NCBI RefSeq assembly: GCF_001613085.1
Contig: NZ_BDBR01000042.1
Coordinates: 1-64,000 of the forward strand
Length of the DNA: 64,000 nucleotides
Reading direction: 5' to 3'
DNA from: Nocardia salmonicida NBRC 13393
Lineage (GTDB): Bacteria > Actinomycetota > Actinomycetes > Mycobacteriales > Mycobacteriaceae
In this document: one piece after another, positions 42,763-52,600 of the stretch
Layout of the letters: each line of letters begins with the position of its first letter
How positions within the stretch are numbered: the first letter of the stretch is position 1
Program-made: the position numbers and the translations under genes
Notes under the pieces: model-generated
What the model was told of the DNA's origin: nothing
Database searches by the model: none
What the model saw: only the letters and a program-made list of their open reading frames with translations

Positions 42763-44517
42763 ATGGCGGAACAGCGGTGGCCCATTTCGCGAAGGAACCT
42801 ACTTCGCGGCACGGTCGCAGCGGGGGTGATATCGGCGGGGGCCGTAGCGGGAGCGCCGGGATTCGCCGCGCCACCCGGCCGACGGATCGCCGTCCTCGGC
42901 GGCGGTGTCGCCGGACTGACCGCCGCCCACGAATTGGCCGAGCGCGGGTTCGAAGTCACCGTGTACGAAGCGCGGGCGCTGGGCGGCAAGGCGCGCAGCA
43001 TGGGCGTGCCGGGCACCGGCCGCGACGGCAGACCCGATCTGCCCGGCGAGCACGGGTTCCGCTTCTTCCCCGGCTTCTATCAGAACCTGCCCGACACGAT
43101 GCGCCGAATTCCGTTCGCCGGCAACGCCGACGGCGTGTGGAACAACCTCGTGTCGGTGCCGGAGGCCAGGTTCTCGCGCCGCGACGGCGACGACATCCTG
43201 CTCGCCCTGCCCGACGGCATCACCGCCACACAGGCCACCCCGGATTCGATCAGGGAAACCCTGGCCGCCACCATCGCCACGACCGCCAGGATGTCGGCGG
43301 CGGAGGGCATGTTCTTCGCCAACCGGCTGATGGTGTTCAACACCAGCTGCGATGCCCGCCGATTCGGGCAGTGGGAGCACACCTCCTGGTACGACTTCGT
43401 GCGCGGGCACGAGCGTTCGCACGAGTTCCGCGCGGTCGTGTCCAGGTCGCTCACCTCCATCATGGTCGCCGCCAAGGAGAACCTGGCCAGTACCCGCACC
43501 ATCGGCAGCATGGGCGAACAGTTCCTCGGCAATCCGCTCGGCCTCGGCAACGACGGCGGCCTGGACCGCGTGCTCAACAACGCGACCAACACCGCCTGGA
43601 TCGACCCGTGGGTACGCCACCTGCGTGGCCTCGGCGTTCGTTTCGAACTCGGCGCACGGGTGAGCGAACTCGAGGTACGCGACCGGCGGATCCGCGCCGC
43701 GCGGATCACCGATGCCACGGGGGCGCGCACCGTCGAGGCCGACTATTTCGTGGTGGCGCTGCCCGTGGAACAGGCCAGAAAATTGTGGTCGTCGCAAGTG
43801 CTCGCCGTGGCGCCGGAACTCGCCGTGACGGAACGGCTCTTCGTCGATTGGATGAACGGAATGCAGATCTATTTCCGTGCGCCACTGCGTATTTCGCGCG
43901 GACACACAGCCTATGTGGATTCGCCGTGGTCACTCACCTCGATCAGCCAGAATCAGCTGTGGACCGACAAACTTCCCTCCTTCGGCGACGGGTCGGTGGC
44001 CGATTGTCTTTCGGTCGATATCTCCGATTGGAATTCGCCCGGAATGCTCTACGGCAAACCCGCCGTCGAATGCACCCACGAGGAGATCTTCCGCGAAGTC
44101 TGGGAGCAGCTGAGCAGCCATCTCAACGATCGCGAACAACTACTTCGCCCCGCCGACGTGCATTCCTGGTTTCTCGATCCGGGAATCACCTGGCAGGGCA
44201 GTCGCAACGCGAATGCCGACCCGTTGCTCATCAATACCGCGGGCTCGTGGGATGCCCGGCCGGAGCCGCACGGATCGATCGAGAACCTGTTCCTCGCCGG
44301 TGATTACGTGCGCACCGATATCGACCTGGCGACCATGGAGGGCGCCAACGAGTCGGCCCGCGCCGCGGTGAACGCGCTGCTCGACGTGGCGGGCTCATCG
44401 GCGCAGCGCTGCCGCGGTTTCCGCCTGCGCCGCACCCCCGAACTCGAGCCGCTGCGGCTCCTCGACATCGACCGCTACGCCAAGGGTCTGCCCAACCTTT
44501 TCGACGACCCGGCCTGA
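42763..44517 (+). CDS. Tat-exported FAD-dependent oxidoreductase (amine oxidase/HpnE-like fold)
   Basis: 584 aa. A twin-arginine signal (SRRNLLRGTVAAGVISAGAVAG) precedes the dinucleotide-binding motif IAVLGGGVAGLTAAHELAERG and the EHGFRFFPGFYQNLPDTM segment shared with hydroxysqualene dehydroxylase/phytoene-desaturase-like proteins. The C-terminal FAD motif is NLFLAGDYVRTDIDLATMEGANESA. The substrate is unknown, possibly an isoprenoid lipid. ATG 42763 is chosen because the Tat signal starts there. Export of a cofactor-loaded enzyme fits the Tat route. Confidence 0.85.
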   Translation: MAEQRWPISRRNLLRGTVAAGVISAGAVAGAPGFAAPPGRRIAVLGGGVAGLTAAHELAERGFEVTVYEARALGGKARSMGVPGTGRDGRPDLPGEHGFRFFPGFYQNLPDTMRRIPFAGNADGVWNNLVSVPEARFSRRDGDDILLALPDGITATQATPDSIRETLAATIATTARMSAAEGMFFANRLMVFNTSCDARRFGQWEHTSWYDFVRGHERSHEFRAVVSRSLTSIMVAAKENLASTRTIGSMGEQFLGNPLGLGNDGGLDRVLNNATNTAWIDPWVRHLRGLGVRFELGARVSELEVRDRRIRAARITDATGARTVEADYFVVALPVEQARKLWSSQVLAVAPELAVTERLFVDWMNGMQIYFRAPLRISRGHTAYVDSPWSLTSISQNQLWTDKLPSFGDGSVADCLSVDISDWNSPGMLYGKPAVECTHEEIFREVWEQLSSHLNDREQLLRPADVHSWFLDPGITWQGSRNANADPLLINTAGSWDARPEPHGSIENLFLAGDYVRTDIDLATMEGANESARAAVNALLDVAGSSAQRCRGFRLRRTPELEPLRLLDIDRYAKGLPNLFDDPA

Positions 44518-44580
44518 CCCGGACGCAGCTCACACCGCTCCCGCACGCGCGCCCGGACGGTACGCACATAGACTCGCGGC

Positions 44581-45816
44581 GTGGCAGACATCTCGGTGCG
44601 TGGGCGATTGGCCTTGCGAGCAGCGGCGGCAGCGTCGTGGGCGTCGCAGAAGGCGGGTCGCGGCAAGGGTTCGATGATCGGCGGCTTGATCGCGTTGAAG
44701 ATCGATCCGTCGATCATGACGCAGCTCGGACGCGGTCGGCGAACAGTGCTGATCACCGGCACGAACGGTAAGTCGACCACCACCAGGATGACGACCGCGG
44801 CGCTGGGCACGCTCGGCGATGTCGCCACTCAGGCCGACGGCGCCAACATGGACGCGGGCATCGTGGCCGCGCTCAGACTGCACCCCGGTGTGGCGCTTGC
44901 CGCGATCGAGGTCGACGAGCTGCATCTGCCGCACGTGAGCGATGCGCTCGACCCCGCCGCCGTGGTGCTGCTCAATCTCAGCCGCGACCAGCTCGACCGG
45001 GTCGGCGAGATCAACATGATCGAACGCAAGCTGCGCGCCGGGCTCTTGCGTCATCCGAACGCGGTCGTCATCGCCAACTGTGACGACGTGCTGGTGGCCT
45101 CCATCGCCTACGACCACCCGAATGTGGTGTGGGTGTCGGCGGGCAGCGGCTGGGCCGTCGACGCCACGAGTTGTCCGCGCAGCGGCGAGCCGATCGTCTG
45201 GGAGGGCGAGAACTGGCGCTCGACCGGCGCCGATTTCCACCGCCCGCAACCGGCGTGGTGGCTCGACGGCGAAGACCTGTGCGGCCCCGACGGTTTCCGC
45301 GCTCCGCTGCATCTGGCCCTGCCAGGTCGCGCGAATCGCGGCAATGCGGCCCAGGCCGTGGCCGCCGCGGTCGCGATGGGCGCCGAGCCGGCGAAGGCGA
45401 CCGATGCCACCGGCACCGTGCGCGAGATCGCGGGCCGCTACCGCACCGTCACCGTCGGTGAACACGATGCCCGTCTGCTGCTGGCCAAGAACCCCGCGGG
45501 CTGGCAGGAAGCGCTGTCGATGATCGAGCCGACCTCGGCCGGTCTGGTGATCGCGGTGAACGGTCAGGTGCCCGATGGCGAGGACCTGTCGTGGCTGTGG
45601 GACGTGCGGTTCGAGCACTTCGAAGGCGTGCAGGTGGTCGCCTCGGGCGAGCGCGCCACCGACCTCGCGGTGCGCCTGACCTACGCCGGTGTCGAACACA
45701 CGCTCATCCCGGATCCGGTGCGCGCCATCGCGTCCTGTCCCGCCGGGCACGTCGAGGTGCTGGCAAACTACACCGCGTTCCGCGATCTCAACCGTGACCT
45801 GGAGGCCCGCAAGTGA
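44581..45816 (+). CDS. murT: Lipid II isoglutaminyl synthase, MurT subunit
   Basis: 411 aa Mur-ligase-like ATPase that activates the D-Glu alpha-carboxylate of lipid II for amidation by GatD. ATP-binding GTNGKST (60-66), NLSRDQLDRVGEI and the C-terminal DUF1727 domain (about 310-411, WDVRFEHFEGV). The Zn-ribbon cysteine set of some MurT proteins is only partly visible (ATSCPRSG, DLCGPDG). GTG start; stop overlaps gatD by 4 nt. Confidence 0.95.
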   Translation: MADISVRGRLALRAAAAASWASQKAGRGKGSMIGGLIALKIDPSIMTQLGRGRRTVLITGTNGKSTTTRMTTAALGTLGDVATQADGANMDAGIVAALRLHPGVALAAIEVDELHLPHVSDALDPAAVVLLNLSRDQLDRVGEINMIERKLRAGLLRHPNAVVIANCDDVLVASIAYDHPNVVWVSAGSGWAVDATSCPRSGEPIVWEGENWRSTGADFHRPQPAWWLDGEDLCGPDGFRAPLHLALPGRANRGNAAQAVAAAVAMGAEPAKATDATGTVREIAGRYRTVTVGEHDARLLLAKNPAGWQEALSMIEPTSAGLVIAVNGQVPDGEDLSWLWDVRFEHFEGVQVVASGERATDLAVRLTYAGVEHTLIPDPVRAIASCPAGHVEVLANYTAFRDLNRDLEARK

Positions 45817-46529
45817 GCGAGTCAACCATTCGTATCGGCCTCGTCCTGCCCGACGTGATGGGCACCTACGGCGACGGCGGCAACGCTCTGGTCCTGCGCC
45901 AACGCCTGCGCATGCGCGGCTACGACGCGGAGATCATCGACATCACCCTCGCCGATCCCGTCCCCGACTCCTTCGACATCTACACCCTCGGCGGCGCCGA
46001 GGACTCCGCCCAGCGGCTGGCCACCCGTCATCTCCAGAAGTACCCCGGCCTCCAGCAGGCCGCCGCCAAGGGCGCTCCGGTCCTCGCCATCTGCGCCGCC
46101 ATCCAGGTGCTCGGCAACTGGTACGAGACCTCGGCGGGCGAAAAGGTCGACGGCGTCAGCCTTTTCGACGTCACCACCTCCCCCCAGAAGATTCGCGCCA
46201 TCGGCGAAGTGACAACCACTCCCCTCGTTGCCGGGCTCAAAGCACCCCTCACCGGGTTCGAAAACCACCGGGGCGGAACGACTCTCGGCGCCGACGCCAC
46301 CCCGCTCGCCCGCGTCACCCGTGGTGTCGGCAACGGTGTCGGTGACGGCACCGAGGGCGTAGTCCAGGGTTCGGTCTTCGGCACCTATCTGCACGGCCCC
46401 GCGCTGGCCCGCAACCCCGAGCTGGCCGACCTCCTCATCTCCATGGCCCTCGGCATCCCGGCCGCCGAGCTGGCCCCCCTCGACCTCCCCGAGGTGGACC
46501 GACTCCGCAAGGAGCGCCTGCGCGCCTGA
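45813..46529 (+). CDS. gatD: Lipid II isoglutaminyl synthase, GatD glutaminase subunit
   Basis: 238 aa class I glutamine amidotransferase-like subunit, providing ammonia for conversion of D-Glu to D-isoGln in peptidoglycan. Nucleophile C94 (AICAAIQVLG) and H194 (GTYLHGPALARN); N-terminal LPDVMGTYGDGGNALVL typical. Translationally coupled to murT (GTGA). The stop lies 1 nt from that of the convergent VapC fragment. Confidence 0.96.
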   Translation: MSESTIRIGLVLPDVMGTYGDGGNALVLRQRLRMRGYDAEIIDITLADPVPDSFDIYTLGGAEDSAQRLATRHLQKYPGLQQAAAKGAPVLAICAAIQVLGNWYETSAGEKVDGVSLFDVTTSPQKIRAIGEVTTTPLVAGLKAPLTGFENHRGGTTLGADATPLARVTRGVGNGVGDGTEGVVQGSVFGTYLHGPALARNPELADLLISMALGIPAAELAPLDLPEVDRLRKERLRA

Positions 46530-46530
46530 G

Positions 46531-46719
46531 TCAGCAGCGCAGCGAATCGACCTCGTACTGCAGGCAATACGGGTCGCGGGTGACCAGCGTCAGCTCCTCA
46601 CAACGAGCCTGGGCGACCAGAATTCGGTCGAAGGGGTCACGATGGATCATCGGCAGACGTGCCGCCTCGATCGCATGGCGCGCATCGACCGCCGCAAGAC
46701 GGTTCTGCTCGTCACCCAC
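46531..46719 (-). pseudogene. Truncated VapC-type PIN-domain toxin
   Basis: 62 codons matching only the C-terminal half of a VapC toxin: LPMIHRDPFDRILVAQARCEELTLVTRD, with two of the acidic site residues (DPFD and TRD). The N-terminal half with the first catalytic Asp is missing; immediately upstream is the 3' end of the transporter gene. No VapB antitoxin is present. Probably a dead remnant. Confidence 0.75.
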
Positions 46720-46731
46720 GGCACGCGTGAC

Positions 46732-47619
46732 TCACTCGGCGGCGACCGCTGATCGCACCTGTCCACGGGTGATGAGCCAGCCGACGAGCCCCGCGAGCGG
46801 GAACATCAGCACGCCGTACACCGCGGCGGGAACGGCCATTTCGGTGCTGTCGAGCACGCTGATCGCGATGGTGATGGCGATCGTGCTGTTGTGGATGCCG
46901 ACCTCGAACGAGCAGGCGATGGCCTGGCGGTCGGCGACGCCGAGCAGGCGCGGCAGGTAGTAGCCGACCGTCAGGCTGATCAGGCAGAACACGACGGTGA
47001 TGGCTCCGACGTCGGCGAGCGAGCCGGCCAGCGTCTCGTGCTCGCCGGCGATGGTGCCGACGATCACCAGCAGCAGCGTGATCGCCGACCCGATGCGCAC
47101 CGGCTTGTCCATCCGATCCGCGAACTCCGTCGACCAGCGGCGCACCAGCATGCCGAGGCCGACCGGAACCAGCACGATGGCGAACACCTGGATGACCTTG
47201 CTCAGCTGCAGACCGACCGAACTGTCCTCGCCGCTCGGCTCGAAGTAGCCGATGGCGAAGTTCGTCACCACCGGCACCGTGACGACCGCGATGATCGAAT
47301 TGACCGCGGTCAGCGACACATTCAGCGCCACGTCGCCGCGGAACAGGTGGCTGAACAGGTTCGCAGTCGTCCCGCCGGGCGAGGCGGCGAGCAGCATCAT
47401 GCCGACCGCCAGAATCGGCGTCAGGTCGAACAGCAGCACCAGACCGAACGCGACCACCGGTAGCACCAGCAATTGACACACCAGCGCGATGGCGACGATG
47501 CGCGGCGTCTTCGCGATCCGGGCGAAGTCGGCGCCGGTGAGCGAGAGCCCGAGGCCGAACATGATCACCGCCAGCGCCAACGGCAGACCGACTGATACCA
47601 GTGGAGAGTTCATAGCCAC
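46732..47619 (-). CDS. Bile acid:sodium symporter (BASS) family transporter
   Basis: 295 aa, nine to ten membrane segments. Family motifs MLLAASPGGTTANLFSHLFRGDVALNVSLTA-like (about 75-105, the Na+-site region) and CSFEVGIHNSTIAITIA (about 235-250). GTG 47619 or ATG 47613 may start translation. A perfect palindrome lies about 45 nt upstream. Substrate could be an organic acid, a sterol acid or pantoate; not resolvable here. Confidence 0.9.
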   Translation of the reverse strand: MAMNSPLVSVGLPLALAVIMFGLGLSLTGADFARIAKTPRIVAIALVCQLLVLPVVAFGLVLLFDLTPILAVGMMLLAASPGGTTANLFSHLFRGDVALNVSLTAVNSIIAVVTVPVVTNFAIGYFEPSGEDSSVGLQLSKVIQVFAIVLVPVGLGMLVRRWSTEFADRMDKPVRIGSAITLLLVIVGTIAGEHETLAGSLADVGAITVVFCLISLTVGYYLPRLLGVADRQAIACSFEVGIHNSTIAITIAISVLDSTEMAVPAAVYGVLMFPLAGLVGWLITRGQVRSAVAAE

Positions 47620-47658
47620 ACACTTCTGGTCGAGCAGTCCGAGTCGAGGTACCGACCG

Positions 47659-47682
47659 GATTGAGACGCATCGGTCTCAATC
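47659..47682. promoter_or_regulatory. 24-bp palindromic operator candidate upstream of the BASS transporter
   Basis: GATTGAGAC-GCATCG-GTCTCAATC, 9-bp perfect arms. It lies 40-46 nt before the transporter start in the gap between it and the metallopeptidase gene. TetR-like spacing, but no regulator gene is adjacent. Confidence 0.6.
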
Positions 47683-47731
47683 ACGCAGCGTAGCCACCTG
47701 TGACGCTCGTCGCAGTGAAATCGACAAGGTC

Positions 47732-48799
47732 TCACCCCGTCGAGACGACAGCCTCCGGGGCCGCGGCATGACTGCCGGTGCACAGATCGTGGACGAAGCG
47801 CATCTTCTCCAGCACCCGTTCGGGCAGGACGAAGGGGTACAGGTCGTCGCGGCCCATCGAGCGGTTGACCATGTTCAGCGACCAGGTCAGCGGCAGCCAG
47901 AGCTCGATGATCTTGTCGAACCCCGCGCGGCCGATCTGCGGGCGGTCGAGGGTAGCGCCCGCGGGTGCGAGGCCGAAGGCCGCCGCCGTATCGAGGGTGT
48001 CGCGGATGTGCAGATAGTGGGCGAAGGTCTCGGCCCAGTCCTCGGCGGCGTGCATGGTGGCGTAGGAGGAGACGTAGTCGCGTTTCCAGCCGCTGGGCGC
48101 GCCCTGGGAGTAGTGGCGGTCCAGGGCCGCCTGGTAGTCGGCGAAGGGATCGCCGAACAGGTCGCGAAAACGTTGCAGGGCGGCGTCATCGGCGACCAAC
48201 ACGGAGAAGTAGTAGTGCCCGGTCTCGTGCCGGAAGTGGCCGAGCAGAGTGCGGTACGGCTCGGCCATCTCGACGCGCAACTGCTCGCGGTGCGGGTCGT
48301 CGGCCTCGGCCAAGTCGAGGGTGACCACGCCGTTCATATGGCCGGTGAGCACGTCGTCGGTCCGGCTGGACAGCAGATCGAAGGCCAGCCCGCGCTCGGG
48401 ATCCTCGTCGCGGCCGACGATCGGCAGCCCGAGCTCGACCAGTTCGAAGATCAATCGCCGTTTGGCCGTCTCGGCCTCGGCGAAGGCGGCGAGGCCGTCG
48501 GTATCGGTGTCGTTGGGCCTGGTCCTGGTGAGCTTGCACGACACACACAGACCGGGGCCGGACGCGTCACCGTCGACCAGCCAATTGCACTGCGCCACAT
48601 GCAGGTTGTCGCACAGGCGGAAGCGGTCGCTGTCGACGACGCCCGCCACGTGGTCGATCGCCTCGTCACTCGGCGGGTCGCCGATCACCACCAGCGCACG
48701 CTCGCCGAGGCTGAAACCCAATGCGCTGCGGCACGATAGGCAGACCGAGTTCTCGAAAGCCAGCTGCTGACCACAATTCGGACAAACGAAGTCACGCAC
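47732..48799 (-). CDS. Putative zinc-dependent metallopeptidase with N-terminal zinc ribbons
   Basis: 355 aa. Two Cys4 sets at the N-terminus (C6, C9, C20, C23 and C63, C71, C85, C88) and an HETGH motif (191-195) with downstream acidic residues (AAEDWAETFAHYLH, where E and H may supply the third zinc ligand). This is the Peptidase_Mx-like family. It is the last gene of the operon, 3 nt after the transglutaminase-fold gene, so it is probably part of the same system; a role in cutting a ligated tag or adduct is inferred. Confidence 0.85.
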   Translation of the reverse strand: MRDFVCPNCGQQLAFENSVCLSCRSALGFSLGERALVVIGDPPSDEAIDHVAGVVDSDRFRLCDNLHVAQCNWLVDGDASGPGLCVSCKLTRTRPNDTDTDGLAAFAEAETAKRRLIFELVELGLPIVGRDEDPERGLAFDLLSSRTDDVLTGHMNGVVTLDLAEADDPHREQLRVEMAEPYRTLLGHFRHETGHYYFSVLVADDAALQRFRDLFGDPFADYQAALDRHYSQGAPSGWKRDYVSSYATMHAAEDWAETFAHYLHIRDTLDTAAAFGLAPAGATLDRPQIGRAGFDKIIELWLPLTWSLNMVNRSMGRDDLYPFVLPERVLEKMRFVHDLCTGSHAAAPEAVVSTG

Positions 48800-48802
48800 G
48801 GA

Positions 48803-49699
48803 CTACACCTCCACCGGAGCTACATCGACCGACACCTTGATTGTGGACTGCTTGGCATCGGTGTAGATGATGCCACGCAGCGGCGGAACGTCCTGGTAAT
48901 CGCGGCCCCACGCCACCGTCACGTACCGCTCGTCGGCGAACTGGTCGTTGGTGGGGTCGAAGGCGATCCAGCGGCCGGTGCGATCGGTGTCGTCGGTACC
49001 GGGCAACCACACCGCCGCCCAGGCGTGCGTGGCATCCACGCCGACCATGCGCTCCTTACCCGGAGGCGGGTCGGTGGCGAGGTAGCCGGAGACGTAGCGG
49101 GCGGCCAGGCCCTGCGAGCGCAGGCAGGCCGCGCCGATCCGGGCGAAGTCCTGGCAGACACCTTCGCGGGCGGCGAACACGTCGGCCACGCTGGTGCTCA
49201 CCGTGGTGGAGCCCGAGCGGTACTGGAAGTCGTTGTGGATGCGCGTGTTCAGCTCGGTAACGGCTTCGAGCAGCGACCTGCCCGGCGGGAAACTCTCCGC
49301 CGCGTAGACGATCACGTCGGGGGTGATCTCGGGTGGGAGCAGGTCGAGGGTGAACTCGACGGCGAGCGGTCCGGTGTCGGTGCTCGGACGTGCCGCCTCC
49401 CACGGCATATCGACGCCCGGCATGCTCCCCGGGTGTTCGCCGTCGACATCGACCAGGGACTCACCGGTGACTTCGAGATTGCGATGCTCGGAGGTCACGT
49501 GGAAATACGTCGTGGTGTTGCCGTAGACGTCGGTGCCCACCGAGCGGTCCGAGGGGACGGGGTCGATGTAGATCTCGTGCTCGAGCAAGCGCTGGCCCGG
49601 GTACTCGCGCGGGGTGAGGTACGCGCGACCGTAGGAGCTGGTCACCTCGTCGGAGTAGCTGTAGGTGGTGCGGTGCACCACCATGTATCGCCGGGTCAT
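48803..49699 (-). CDS. Transglutaminase-fold (cysteine-protease-like) protein
   Basis: 298 aa. An N-terminal beta domain (HRTTYSYSDEVTSSYGRAYLTPRE) precedes the papain-like core with C182 (REGVCQDFAR), H225 (DATHAWAAV) and D248 (AFDPTND). Bacterial members act as peptidases or acyl-transferases. ATG overlaps the stop of the ATP-grasp gene by 4 nt (ATGA). It belongs to the family regularly found beside ATP-grasp/alpha-E genes. Confidence 0.92.
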   Translation of the reverse strand: MTRRYMVVHRTTYSYSDEVTSSYGRAYLTPREYPGQRLLEHEIYIDPVPSDRSVGTDVYGNTTTYFHVTSEHRNLEVTGESLVDVDGEHPGSMPGVDMPWEAARPSTDTGPLAVEFTLDLLPPEITPDVIVYAAESFPPGRSLLEAVTELNTRIHNDFQYRSGSTTVSTSVADVFAAREGVCQDFARIGAACLRSQGLAARYVSGYLATDPPPGKERMVGVDATHAWAAVWLPGTDDTDRTGRWIAFDPTNDQFADERYVTVAWGRDYQDVPPLRGIIYTDAKQSTIKVSVDVAPVEV

Positions 49700-52600
49700 C
49701 CGACCATCCTGGTGTTACCCCAGAGGGGCTGGATGCCCGCCGGGACAGCGAGTTTGGTGGTTTCGAACGATTCGGCCAGCTTGCGCAGTCGCAAGTGCAC
49801 CCCCTCCAGCAGTTCCACCAGCTCGGTCCGTACGCCGTCGTCATCGGTGTTCTCCAGGTCGGCCGGGTCGACCCGGCGCAGCATGCGCTGAGCATCGGCG
49901 AGCAGCCGCTGCGGGCGCGAGACGCCGGAACCGCCCGGCAGTGCCTGGAAATCGGCCTCGAGACGGTCGAGCTGATAGATCAGCGAACGCGGATTGCCCG
50001 CATCGAACAGCAACAATCCCGCCAGCGCTGCAACGCGCGGCGCACCACGATGGCGGCGACGGTAACTCACCGCCGACTCGGTCGCGGTGAGCACGGCCTC
50101 GGCGACCACTCCTTGCGCCTCGGCCGAACTCCGCTGCCCCAGAGCGGCATTGATCAGCGACGTCACGGCGAGCCCACGCTCGATCCGTTTGCCGATGTCC
50201 ATGACGTACCAGCCGGTGTCGCGCACCATCGACTCGGCCCCGATCCCCGACAGCGACAGCAACGCCGCCAGCGTCAGCGAATGCACCGCCGACAGCGCCG
50301 TCTCCTGGTCGGTACTGGCACTGCGGAATTCGGCCAGCGCGCGATCGACAGCACCGACGATCATCCAGGTGTCACCGGAGAGCTGATCGCGCACCGCCCG
50401 CGCGGCGGACCCGTAGTGATCCACCGCGTACGACAACGACCCGGCCAGCTCACGATCCCCGGTCACCGAAGCCAGATACTGGAAGCCCTCGGCCGAAGCC
50501 CCCGCCACCGCACGTCGCGCGGCGACACCCTCTTGACCACTGGAATCCATCGGGCGATGGGTGAACTGGCCCTGCGCCTGCCGCGACCGAGCGAGAACCG
50601 GCTCGGGCTCGGGCTCGGGAACCGGCTCCGGACCACGTTCGGGCGTGACGCCGGTGGTGCGCAACGCGCGCGCCAGCGCACTGGTTCCTGCCCGCTCCCA
50701 AGGCGCCTCCGCCTCATCGACCCCGGAATCGGGTTCCGGCTCGCCAGCTGTGGATTGATCCTGTCCGGCGCTCTGGCTCTGCACCGCCGACTGTGCTGCC
50801 TTCGGCTCGGACGGAGCGTCGTGACGCACCGCGCCCGTTGCTTCTTCGTCGCTCGATGACGGGGTGTCGCGAGCGGGTTCTTCGACACCTGCCGAATCAT
50901 CCTGCTCAGCAGCGGAATTCGAAACCTTCGCGGCAGCGTCATCTTGGGACCGCACCGCTGTCAGCTGACCGATTCCGTCGGGCAGCACCGACTGCGGAGC
51001 GACGGTGCCCGTGGTGATCGACAGGGCGCGCATGAGGATCGGCAAGGCTTCGGCGCCGTCCAGCCAGGGGCGGTAGCGGTAGTCCCGATAGACGTCATGG
51101 GTGGCGGCGAGCAAGCGCACCACCGACTCGGCGCGTTCGCTGTAGCGGCCCATCCAGAACAGGTCGTTGAGCACACGCGGTGAACTGATCGCCTCGACGA
51201 CCGGCACCGCCCTGCGCGACCGCTCCTCTGGCGGCGCTTCCGAACCCACCGCGGGCACGGTGGCCGGGGCCGCGCGCACCCACACGTCCTTGGCGGCGAC
51301 CTTGATCACGCTGCGGGTCGGTTCGAGCCGCATGCGCTGCTGGCCGAGTCCACCCGACATCGCCGTATAGCCGCCCCGCCTGGCCAGCGAGAACAACCGC
51401 ATGCCCACCGGCGCGGGCGCCAACCCCGCCGGGCCGTCGACCGCGGGCGCGACCGAGAACTCGGCGGGTTCCTGCCCCACCCACTTCCACCGTTCGACCT
51501 CGATCCGGGCGGCGAGGTCGGCGCGTTCGGCCGCCGACAGGCTCGGTCCGAAGATCGTGGAGCCGTCGACGGCGGAGCGCAGCACCAGATCACCGACGTG
51601 CGACACCAGGTGCGCGCGTTCGGTGTCGTCGCCACCCCAGTACGTGGGGGTCGCGTCGAGCAACAGATCCTCGCCGAGCACCGAGCGGGCGATGCGCGGC
51701 AGGAACGGGCTCAGCGCGGGCGATTCCAGCAGCCCGCTGCCGAGGGTGTTCACCACCGTCACCGCTCCGCGGCGCAGCACCTCGACCAGACCCACCACAC
51801 CCAGCCGCGAATCGGGTCGCAGATCCAGCGGGTCGGAGAACTCGGCGTCGACGCGCCGCAGCACCACATCGACCCGTTCCAAGCTGCCGAGCGAGCGCAT
51901 CCACAACGCGCCGTCGCGCACCACCAGGTCGGAGCTCTCGACCAGTGGAAAACCGAGCATCTGCGCGAGATATGCCTGGTCGAAAGCGGTTTCGGAATGC
52001 GAACCCGGGCTGAGCACGACGACGACCGGCTCTTCCTCGTCGGCCAGCTCGGGCGCCGCCTCCTCGAGCATCAACCGCATGGCCCTGGCGAACGGGCTGA
52101 GCGGACGCGGCCCCGCGTGCTCGAAAGCCTCGGGGATCGCCGAGGCCACCACGCGCCGGTCGGCCAAGGCGTAGCCGGCGCCCGAAGGAGCCTGCGCCCA
52201 GTCGGCCAGCACCCGGAACTGCCCGTCACTCCAACGGCTGATGTCACAGGCATGCAGGAACAGTTGGTGGGTGCCGGGGATCGTGATGCCGTGCGCGGCC
52301 CGCACATACCCGGTATTGCCGAACACCACCTCCGGCGGCAGCAGACCCGAGCTCAGCAGTCGGCGCGGGCCGTACACATCGGTGAGCACCTCGTCGAGCA
52401 CCAGCGAGCGCTGCACCAGCCCGGTTTCCAGGCGGGTCCAGTCCTCGGCGGAGACCAGCAGCGGAATCGGATCGAGGCGCCACGGTTGCGGTATCGCGGT
52501 GTCGTCCTCGCCGCCGAGACCGACCTCGGTGTAGGTGACGCCGTCGTCCTCGATCTGTCTGCGTACCCGGTGATCGATCCGATCGATCCCGCCGATCCCC

